Assembly: GCA_001600095.1 (NCBI GenBank)
Contig: BCIX01000001.1
Span: 3,435,198-3,499,197, forward strand
DNA: 64,000 nt
Origin: Bullera alba
Taxonomy: Eukaryota > Basidiomycota > Tremellomycetes > Tremellales > Bulleraceae
Reading direction: 5' to 3'
In this document: positions 23,140-31,971 of the stretch, piece after piece
Numbering within the stretch: the first letter of the stretch is position 1
How the letters are laid out: each line of letters begins with the position of its first letter
Notes under the pieces: model-generated
Told to the model about the DNA's origin: nothing
Database searches by the model: none
The model's input: only the letters and a program-made list of their open reading frames with translations
Translations under genes and position numbers: made by a program

Positions 23140-25089
23140 GGTGGGCGGTTACGACTGTGGAGAGAGGAGGGAAAGAATGCCGAGTAGTTATAGACTAGGA
23201 CTCTGCTGACGGGGGAAGGGTTGGGTGATGCGAGGCTGCAGGAAGGAAAAGGAGAAACAGCGTGACGATCAGCGATCAATTTCGGTTCCCGTCGAAAATG
23301 AAATCTGTGCTTGTTTCATTGGTTTCTGGATCCTTTCTGGGGGTTTTGATGGGAGAGTGGAGGGCTCGAGCGCCGGATCAACGGTGTTTGGAATGGCTGA
23401 CGGGAGGGAGTAGGAAGGAGTAGGAGGAGAAGGGACAGGAAAGGTGATGATCGGGTTCCAAAACACTGGTCGATCGTGACAGAGGGACAGAAACAGCACT
23501 CACAGCAAGGTGTGATTTCAGGTTCTCACGCTTCAAGCTGTGATGTTTACCTCGAGCGCCGGGTTTGCCGATGTGTTGATGTCGAAGGGCACCTAGCACA
23601 GATCGATGTGCTCGTTGGTGGCCCGACTACTGTGTTCTAATAGCCTTGCTGCGAGGACCGATCGATTGGTGAACTCGATACTACTTGTTCACTGAGCACC
23701 GCCGTTATCGCAGTCTAAATCACCTGTTGTTATAGGCAGAAACGAAAACAACTCACCCAAAATCTGATTCCGTGTTTTCCGTCAGAAACGGTGCTGACCC
23801 TATGACGTCGTAGGGAAAAAGGAGTGATCTTTACCCTGAGAATGAGCTCATTGGCCGCTAGTCTGGTCCTGTGTGGTCAATGTTCTGCTGCTGCTGCCCT
23901 CTTGCCCTTGGCTGATGCGTTTGAGCTCTGGAGATCTCGCTCGCGGACTCGGAAACGAAAGACTTGAAACGAGTGGAGGAGGGTGACAATCGATTTAATG
24001 TACCTTGAAGTTAGCTCCAGCAAGCTCCCTGCATCATCACGCTTCGAGCCTCTTCGAGCCCATCGCACGGGACAGACCAGGAATTGGATAGGTTCCCTCA
24101 GGTTCCCTCCCAGTCAGTCCCAGTCCCACCCTGTCCCACCCTGTCCCAACCTGCAGTGCCGCCGATCATCGAATAATCGATCACGTCTGGTCGTGTCTGA
24201 TCCTGTCTGATCATGTTCAACAGCGTTCAACAGGCGTTCAACGAGCTGCTGCTCGTATCCGTTGACAGCCTAAAGTAGTCGACAGCAGCCTACAGTAGAG
24301 TTGCTGAAGCGGCAGAGAGCAGCATGAGCAGGAGACAAGAGCTCTGGCAGGCTCTGGCTATACCTATAGCTCTAGATCTCTCTTGAGTGGATCTCCTTGT
24401 AGCTCCTAGTCCTAGATTCATGCCGGCATCGTAATCTTCCACGCGCGACGTGTTACACTTCGGTCGATCGCCGGATCAACAACAACTGATCGACATCGTT
24501 TCAGATTTGCGAGCGACGTGGTCGATGAGATACGAGATTGTCATCGGGCGCAACACGTAATGCGACTCAAGCTGCTTCTCTTATCGATAAGGATACGGGG
24601 GCAAGGGGGAGGGCTGCTGTCGTAGCGGGGGAACCGTCAATCTTTTAGGAGCTCTCAGCGAGAACCCGCTGAGTCTCCGAGGTGCTTCTGAAAGTGAGTG
24701 GGGTCATCTCGCGCAACGGTAGAGGTACGTCCTCCTAAGCTCAGCACAACCTTGGGTGCTATCATCTATGTGCTGGCCAGGGTCGCTGCGTCTTCCTGAT
24801 CGTAAGTAGTACAGTACATGGTATTGATTGCGAGCAGCTATTCGGTAAGAGGCTAAGCGCTGAATTGGCGGATCGGGACTCCACATAAAACCGTACCGAC
24901 TGCCGAGCAATAGCATACATACATGGCAAATTGGCAAGTCTTTGGGACCAGTAACGCCAAAAAGCACGCTAGCACCCCATCTATATCCTATAATCTGATT
25001 ATCAATGATCGACGGGTGCCGAAAGCAGGGTCGAAGACTCGACGACTCGTACGATGCGAACCTCAGTCACCTCCTATTTTCCATCTATC
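23140..25089. other. Gene-poor interval upstream of CSC1
   Basis: Nearly 2 kb with no coherent exon chain on either strand. The left 500 bp is likely the CSC1 promoter and leader. Around 24095-24150 are C-rich repeats (TCCCTC, CAGTCCC, CCTGTCCCA words), around 24185-24240 repeats of TGTCTGATC and GTTCAACA/GCGTTCAAC, and around 24270-24420 repeated CTCTGGC and AGCTCTAG words. Both the small ORFs and the base composition are unlike the flanking genes. Confidence 0.5.
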
Positions 25090-25900
25090 CTATTCCTCTC
25101 CCAGATCGATCTCACGAACTCCTTCAGCCTGCTGAGGCGGAACATACATGATCCACAGCTCGTTCCTCCTTTTACTCGAGCTCGGTTGCTCATAGTCCTG
25201 TACCGTTGGTTCCCCCACATCGCAAGAAGGATCCCCACATCCGGGGCGATCATACGCGTACACAGTCAGGGGATATCCATAACCTGGGCCACAAGCGACG
25301 GCTTGGAATCTTCGAGACAGATACCATTGCACGGTCAAAGCGGAGAGGTAGATGATGTCGATCCGCTCGAATGGAGTTCTGGCTCGGTAGAATAGGTCGA
25401 AGAGGTAGAGCGCGTGGAAATAGATGGCAAAGTTGAGCCGAAAGTTGCATTTGGAGAACGACTCTCGTCGCCTAAGATGTGATGTTAGTACAGTTACATG
25501 CTATCCTTCTGTGTGCCTACAGCGTCGATGACACGTTGATCGTCAGACCAAGCGGTCAAAGCGTTGTGACCAGTGGCAAAAAGTGCCACTCGCCGACTTG
25601 CTCGTAACTCACTTCTTGATGTCCATGTGGTTTGCTATACAGCAGTAAGTTGCACAGGTGAGTTGATACCAGAAAAGAGAGCTGACGAAGAAGTGGAATC
25701 GCTGCAGGGTCTTGAAGCTGGACAGGAGGGTATTAGCAGACATTTTCCGACGCTTCCAGCTTGCAGGTAGCAGATTGAGTCAGGTCCGACGCGTTCTGCA
25801 CTCACTACTCGACCGCCCATAGCATGTAGTCGGAAAGAAGGTCGAGGTAGGGAGCCGCGTCCTCCATTGTCGGGTAGGTAAGGATGAGCTCGCCAGGCAT
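25090..25900 (-). CDS. Small unknown membrane protein, duplicate copy A
   Basis: Three exons (25900-25806, 25717-25613, 25471-25090; 582 nt) encode 193 residues. Start MPGELILTYPTMEDA. Hydrophobic segments: FFVSSLFWYQLTCATYCCIA (exon 2), FAIYFHALYLFDLFYRA and IIYLSALTVQWYL (exon 3). Then a conserved soluble patch, AVACGPGYGYPLTVYAYDRP with a Cys pair (CGDPSC), and a Lys/Arg-containing tail KRRNELWIMYV. I do not recognise the family. A paralogue with the same exon structure lies 0.7 kb upstream on the same strand. Substitutions between copies keep the frame and the hydrophobic pattern, which supports translation of this copy. Exon joins are phase-consistent in both copies (ta|c and aa|g). Confidence 0.7.
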
Positions 25901-26128
25901 GGCGACGAGTTCTGACTGGGCGTCTGGGACTGCGTCTGTTCGGCGGTCTGTAGTGTGTGGGGGGTGATAGGCGGTCTGTGCGTTGTGGGCACTGTGGGCG
26001 GGTTGGCGGGTGAATGCGTATGAGTGTAAGGCTGGGTGTAGAGAGAAAGAGAAAGTCTTTGGATCTTCTTATGACCTCTGCACAGCAGACCGAGGGGCAA
26101 CGTCAAACTTTGTCCAGACGCGACCGAC

Positions 26129-26434
26129 ATGAGACTGGATTCTTCGTTGCGATCTGGACCACTTCAGCAAATCGCCGCTATCCCCGATCTTGTGGCCCTG
26201 TCTGCCTCACACTCCTGGTCTGGGGAAGGACGAGTGTCGGAGCGTCTACAGCAACGGCGCGTTGCACTGCTCAACATGGAACGAGCACTTCTGGCTGTGA
26301 AGCATCAAGTCGGCCGACCTTCCGACGAGGGCGACTGCCTCTCGGTCGCGAGTGAGGATCGCGGAGTGCTAGAGGCTCCCGATCCAGAGCTCAATCGGCA
26401 GGTTAGAGTTCGGCATCGGAATAGGTATACATAG
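26129..26434 (+). CDS. Small divergent ORF upstream of copy A, unknown
   Basis: A 101-residue frame starts 229 bp from the copy A start on the opposite strand. It begins MRLDSSLRSGPLQQIAAIPD and is helix-like and charged (ERLQQRRVALLNMERALLAV). The first 30 codons have a clear homologue at 27653-27748 beside the second membrane-gene copy; there most differences are substitutions, and one 6-nt indel keeps the frame. That suggests past coding, but the same sequence also lies in the promoter and leader of copy A, so duplication alone can explain the similarity. Confidence 0.35.
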   Translation: MRLDSSLRSGPLQQIAAIPDLVALSASHSWSGEGRVSERLQQRRVALLNMERALLAVKHQVGRPSDEGDCLSVASEDRGVLEAPDPELNRQVRVRHRNRYT

Positions 26435-26574
26435 CTAATCACTACGCCCAGTAGCAACCAAAGAAAGCTGGCTAACACCCCATTCCCACCAAACACCAAT
26501 GATAAACCGAAAACAAGAGTGATGTGATATAAACACCAGTGACCTGCCGGTTCACACTCAATCTACCCTAGACA

Positions 26575-27395
26575 TCAACCCCACCGATTCCACCAGCCTT
26601 CAGCGATGCCCTGCTCTGACTCGATATACATGATCCACTTGTCGTTCCCCCTCTTCTTCGAGCTCGGTTCCTCCCAGTGCGGCACCGTTGGTTTCTCCGC
26701 ATCGCACGAAGGCCGGTGTCCGCATTCCGGACGGTCGTGCGCGTACATCGTAAGAGGATATCCATATCCCGGGCTACAAGCGATGGACTGAAGTCTCAGA
26801 GACAGATGCCATGTTGTCCATAAGGCGGAGAGGTATAAGATGTCGGTTCCCTGGAACGGGGGTTTGGAGCGGTCGAAGAGGTCGAAGAGGTCGAAGAGGT
26901 ACATTGCGTTAAAAACCACAGCAAGGCCGAATAGTAGGTCGCATGTCCAGGACCACTTCCTTCTCCTGTGAGGTAACGTCAGCGAATACACCCTCTGCGC
27001 GTATATATCATCTATAACGGGCTGGTCGAGTCGATGATGGGGATCGCAACCAGACCAGGCGGTCAAAGCGTTGTGACCGCTGACTAGTGGCAAAGTGAAT
27101 CCCACTCCCCGATCCCCTTGACCTCCCGTCATCCGAGCGCGTCGACACTCACTTCTCGATGTTCACGTGGTTTGCCAGGTAAAAGTACGAAACAGACGCA
27201 AGCTGGTAAGAGACTATAGCGCACATGAACCAGTGGAATCGCTGCATGCTCTTCACACTGAAGGGGAGGCTCAGTCAGCAACCTGAGTAAACGAGCGCGT
27301 CACGGTCGAGTCTTCGACGCGTCCAGCACTCACTAGTGTTCCGCCCTACTCGAGCAGTCGGAGATGAGGTCGAGGCGGGGAACTACGTCCCGCAT
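26575..27395 (-). CDS. Unknown membrane protein, duplicate copy B with lost start
   Basis: Paralogue of the gene at 25090-25900. Exons by homology: up to 27428 down to 27334, 27257-27153, 26965-26575. The codon aligned with the copy A ATG is ATA (27428-27426), and no in-frame ATG lies between the upstream stop and the next Met at 27395 (TMRDVVPRLDL), so that Met is used as start here. All splice sites are intact, and the coding frame stays open to the stop. Residues match copy A best in YPLTMYAHDRPECG, ACSPGYGYPL and the tail NDKWIMY. A 9-bp triplet in exon 3 adds DLFDLFDR. Either a shorter functional protein or an early pseudogene. Confidence 0.55.
26872..26898 (+). repeat. Triplicated 9-bp unit in copy B exon 3
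   Basis: Three tandem copies of GTCGAAGAG, in frame, expand one DLF tripeptide to two on the minus strand; copy A has a single unit at the matching place (near 25396). Confidence 0.85.
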
Positions 27396-27428
27396 GGTCG
27401 GATACTCGAGCGTGAGTTCGCCAGATAT

Positions 27429-27967
27429 ATGTAGTACGGTTTTCAGACGCGTGTGCGGCAATCCTGTGGAGTGATAGGCGGTCTGTGCGTTGTATGGGCG
27501 AATTGGCAAGGTGCTTGTTGGACGCCGAAGATGTATGTGTATGTAGGTGAAAGAGTGGATGTAAGAAGGTACAGTGAAAGAGAAAGCCTTTCACTCTTCT
27601 TGTGTCGACTACACGGCGATGCGGGGGCGAACTTCTTCCAGACGCGACCAACATGGGAGTGGAACGGGATTTCTCGTTGCAATCTGGACCAACTCAGCAA
27701 ATCGCCGCTATCACCGATATTGTGGCCCTGAGTAACTCACATGCTTAGCCAGGAGTGGATCCAGTGTCGACAGGAACGGCACGTTGCACTGCTTAGCATG
27801 TTACAAGCACGGTCGAATCGTAGTCCACGTTCGACGATGAGGGAAGTTGATCACTTGTTCACATGCGATACAAGCACTTCGTATTGCAGTTGAACGGCAC
27901 GTTGTATGCTCGCTGCTGACGATACAGGTCCCACACGGCACCTTTAGCGTTCCGTCGCGTCGAGTAC
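27429..27967. other. Upstream region of copy B, degraded duplicate
   Basis: Homologous to the leader and promoter of copy A (25901-26330), with the small plus-strand ORF broken. Right of 27830 the similarity fades; a short echo (GAACGGCACGTTG) near 27891 repeats a word from 27774. Confidence 0.6.
27653..27748 (+). pseudogene. Truncated duplicate of the small divergent ORF
   Basis: Reads MGVERDFSLQSGPTQQIAAI and ends at a TAG after 31 codons. The aligned copy 1 continues for 70 more codons. After the stop, homology continues for about 60 bp (to about 27810) with a small deletion. So this copy is broken relative to the one at 26129. Confidence 0.5.
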
Positions 27968-30164
27968 CTAAGCGAATAGACCACGGTATGGCAGCGTAGC
28001 TCCATATGTGACGATTTTGGCAGTCCGGTCATGTGAGACACTGTGATAACGGGGACATTAGCCTTCTGACGACACGACAAACCGCTTCCTCGAAAGAGAG
28101 TACTCACGAGATCACCCGGCCCTTATTCACCGCCACACCCAAGACCAATCCCATATGACTATCCGGCCACCTCTGGATCAACTCCCCATTGTCCAACCTC
28201 CATGTCGCCACGCTCGTGTCATAAGACCCGGACACAATGATCCCATAATTGAGATCGACTGCGACTGCTCTGACAGTTTCCAAGTGTCCATCGATAGTGC
28301 GCAGTAATTCGGCGGAGGTAGAATCGTAAATCATGATCAATCTGTCCCCGTCACCTGTGACGATGTACGGGCCCTATACGTCTGTCAGCGGAGACGTTCG
28401 TCAAAATGCAGTATACTCGACCCACCGACCAGGTAACGCAGGCCAAAGCCTTATGCCTTCCCGCAGCGCCTCCTTGTAAGACCTTGCTTTGAGTGGCCAT
28501 ATCCCACTTGATCCACACCCCATCTCCTCCAGCGCTTATGACGTAGTCGCGATCTTGCTCCGCGTAGCTAGGCTCTGTCTGCAAGCTTAAGCAGTTCACC
28601 GAGGCAGTATGCCCCGCCATGGAGTGAGTGAATTCCAATGTGGCTCTATTGTATACCCGGATGGAGCAGTCCTTCGAGCTAGAGATGAGATGAACTCAGC
28701 ACCATCACAGCGAGCCCAATTGGAAGGCTGAGGGAACCTCAACTCACCAAGTGACTATCCGGTCCCGACTCAGCACAACATGCAGAACTCCGCTCATGTG
28801 GCCTCGAAGCGTTCCAACCTTCTCCACCTTCACCCTGATATCCGCTTCGTCCTCCTCTCCGTCAACCAACCCTCTCTTCAGAGACTTCAGCCCGTCTCCA
28901 TCTCGCGCTCCTTGGACAGACTTGATGAAAGTCACATCCCAGACACAAGCCTTGATATCGCTTCCGGACGTGACGAGAGTTCCACCTGAACCATCCTCCT
29001 TCAAATCAAATTGCACGCTGAGGACACTACTCTCGTGTGCATCCTCAAGCGTGTATAACTCGACTGGTGGAGTGTTTATCCTACTGGACGCCGAGATCGT
29101 CGATGTGCTGCTTCGGTGACCAGAAGGAAGGGAGTCACTCTTTGTAGGCGAAGGAGAGGTACTCAACTCGGGCATAAGCCAGAATTTGACGGATCTGTCC
29201 CTTGAAGCGGTCACGAGCCAGGGTGAGGCGACGGCGAGAGCATACACTGGACCGTGGTGACCTTCTAGACATGCTGGAGTAGGGGGATTGGGTAGATTCG
29301 AAGCTTGGACGTTTCTCTGCAGAGCCAATTTTGACCGATAGAGTGTCGAATAGTGGACGGGTATGGGACCGAATACTTCGGTAGGCGGTGAAAGATGTGT
29401 GCTCAGAGGTGGACTGGTGTCTTCGACGTGGGATAAGGAGGATGACGAGGTGGATGGCGGTATCTGCTTCGAAGAAGGTGATGTAGATGAGAGCTCGGTA
29501 TCCCTCGAAATCAGGTCCACAGTCCATTCATCGTCGATCCAGCGTCCAGAGGGGACTACAGCTGTGGGGATCACCCTTCCCCGATATTCTGGCGCGAGCT
29601 CGAATCCAGGCGTCAAAGTGAATAACCGGTGCCAGAGGACAGAAGCCTGGGTGACCCTATGCAATCGTTTGGAAGCGAGCGAGGCGGACAAGAGGTGTGA
29701 CGGCGTCGGTGGGAGATGAAGCAGGATCGCGATGAGTCTTTATGACATGAGCATGATTCCGGTGTAGTAATCGCATACTCGAGACGGACTCACAACTCAT
29801 CAGGCAGGTCCAGGAAGTAGCATCTTCCAGGAGCCTTACCGGTGTCTATAACCCTTTCCTCCTCTTCAAGCGAGAGATTTCGACTTGGCCGAGGATGTCG
29901 AGCTTTGGTAGGCGTAAGATAGGACAGCCAACTTGAACGTCTTTCAACTTCCTCTTCTTCAACGATGAATCCATCCTCCTGGTCACGGTCTTTAGAATTC
30001 GATGCAGATGCCGAAGATGATGCCGCAGACGAGGATGAAGCCGAGGCAAATGGACCTCCGATGGTCATGGAGGAGAAAAGCGAGCCTAGTCTCCGGCGAT
30101 TCGTCTCCAGCGTCCGAGGAGAGGAAGAAGGCGGTTGGTTGAGCTTAGTCGGGATTGCGGACAT
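27968..30164 (-). CDS. F-box and WD40-repeat protein
   Basis: Starts at 30164. A Ser-rich acidic N terminus is followed by an F-box: CYFLDLPDELLIAILLHLPP, then LLSASLASKRLHRVTQASV and LWHRLF. The WD40 part includes LEGHHGPVYALAVASPWLVT, ASRDRSVKFW, VTSGSDIKACVWDV, LRGHMSGVLHVVLSRDRIVT, MAGHTASVNCL, ISAGGDGVWIKWD, VRAVAVDLNYGIIVSGSYDT and VISVSHDRTAKI. F-box plus WD40 is the SCF ubiquitin-ligase substrate-receptor architecture; the target is unknown, and I cannot equate it with Met30/SconB or Cdc4. About six exons; the last spans the join IS-VSHDRTAK and ends LFA at 27968. Confidence 0.87.
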
Positions 30165-30345
30165 GGCGCAAATCCCAATTGAAGCCAGGGGCGTAGGTCC
30201 GTAAGAGCGCCAGCTTGAAGTCCCTTAGATCGACATAAGCACCATAGTGAGCGCTGACAGCGTCTTGGAACAATCCAAGATGATGGTGATGCGATGAAGC
30301 GTGGATGGAGGATGAGACTGTCAAGTGCAAGTCAAGTGTATCCAT
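30145..30345 (-). other. Upstream ORF overlapping the F-box gene start
   Basis: A 66-codon frame begins at 30345 and stops 20 nt inside the F-box coding region in another frame. It would block or reduce initiation at 30164 if present in the mRNA. His-rich in its middle (SSHHHHLG); not recognised as a protein. Confidence 0.3.
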
Positions 30346-30652
30346 CCCAAACGTCCAAACATTCCAGTTGATTTCTGAGACGCGATGACGCCAGAGCAGA
30401 GAGTCCGCTACAGACGCAGCGTCGTCTTCCTGTAAGCTCTACTCCAATGCTCTATAAACGCTTCATGTCGTGCATGTGGCTGCATATGACAATGATGCAG
30501 ACGCGGATGCTATGCGAGTATCTAATCAGAGTACAACGTTGGGTATCGGACAATGCTTCTATGGTCTAGGTATACAGATGAACTCCTCCTCTCCCGTCGT
30601 TCGTCGAGATACACGATATCCTGAGTGTGTGTAGAGTATGCGCGGCACCACC
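30165..30652. other. Spacer between F-box gene and b5-domain gene
   Basis: Both neighbours are on the minus strand, so this holds the F-box promoter and the 3' end of the b5-domain gene. Apart from the overlapping upstream ORF I see nothing distinctive. Confidence 0.4.
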
Positions 30653-31656
30653 TTATCCCCTGACCATGACGCCGACCATGCATTCTTGCAGCATGTAATC
30701 CATGTTGACCCAAGAATGCGTCAGCACTGCGGGAAGAGTCAGTTCAAGCCTTTCTGAAAAATAGCCCTTGCAAGTAACACCATGCAGGAAGTACAAGCGC
30801 AGGACTTCGCCAGGACCTTGCCAGGACTCACTGAACAATTTGGTGCCATCTCGACCAGCAACTCGCATGAGCTCGTCCTCCCCTCCAGGATGGAATGGGA
30901 GATAGGCGGTCATATTATAGACTTTCCCGTTGAAGGCCGACCAAGCATCCTGCCGTGTGTTGTGCTAAATCTACTCAGCTTGTGCCTTGCACGCAAAGTC
31001 ACACGGGAGGAGGAAAGCTGAAGAAGGGATTGAGAAAGGACCAGTTGTGACTCACCTTCTTCAACTCGTCCATCGTCACCCGCAGAATACCAAATCCCGT
31101 GCCCTTGAGATCCTTCCCGCTGCTACACAGCCTAGCCCAGTCCAATGCTGAGCAGCCGGGCGCTAATGCCACTTTTCCCTTCTTTCCCTTCGGTTTCGAA
31201 GTCGCCCCTAGACCGCCCCTGGGTCCAGCTGTGCTCGTGTCACCACCTTTCTGAATACCGAAATCGGGTTTCTTGGTAGTAGAGGGCGGAGGAGCCATAT
31301 CCCCAATTGGCACGGTCCCATCCGTGACTGCAATGTTGAGGTCTGAGGCAGGCTCATCGTCGTCTGTATTTCGAGGCGGCGACGGAGGAGCGAGGTTGAA
31401 GAATGGGGTAGGGGCCGGGCTCGTGGCCTTCGATGGTCCAGGTGCTGCCGACCGTTGATGCGAGTTGAGGAGGGGAAAGGGTGGAGGGATATCCAGGTTT
31501 TCTTCCTCCTCTTCACCGTCGACCCGCTTGTCTTCTGTCTTGTCCGGCGAAACCGCTGGTGCACGCGACCAGCCAGGTATGGAGGGTATCAGCTGTATGA
31601 AGAATGAGTCAGCTGCTCTGTACTAGGGCATCAATCGCTTTGCGCACCCAAGACAT
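30653..31656 (-). CDS. Cytochrome b5-like heme-binding domain protein (Irc21 type)
   Basis: The start exon is 9 nt (Met-Ser-Trp, then intron). A long Pro/Ser-rich disordered region leads to the b5 domain: DWARLCSSG, ILRVTMDELKKHNTRQDAWS, AFNGKVYNMTAYLPFHPGGE, then LMRVAGRDGTKLF. The first heme ligand is the His of FHPGG. An intron of about 110 nt in the next exon removes a stretch that otherwise reads through; after it the chain ends THSWVNMDYMLQECMVG, the closing segment of Irc21/CYB5R4-type b5 domains with the second His. Irc21 is a poorly defined ER-associated or DNA-damage-linked protein in yeast; role here unknown. No membrane anchor. Confidence 0.82.
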
Positions 31657-31971
31657 GTCCGAGATCTAGAGACAAGACCTCAATCTCTGTCTTGTGCTAG
31701 GACCGTCAATGATGTGTGATGAGTAATCGGGGTTGTGGTCATTGGCTACAGCTATGGCCGCGGACTGTTGATCGATGGACAGGTTGCCACCCGACCCAAA
31801 ACCGAAACACATGTGTTTCCCACGGTGTCTCTCGATCTTGAGTTGACGCGACTGGACTTCCGGACTTCCGGTGGAGGTCTTCCGTCGACCAGCAAAGCTA
31901 GCAACATCACTCTCAACTTCAACTCAACTTTCTCCCTAGCCCATCAGGCATCAGCCGAGGAAAGAGTCGGA
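31657..31971. promoter_or_regulatory. Divergent promoter between b5-domain gene and RAD50
   Basis: Spacer of 315 bp. From 31735 it is open in the frame that runs into the spliced RAD50 start (see findings). No TATA box. Confidence 0.4.
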
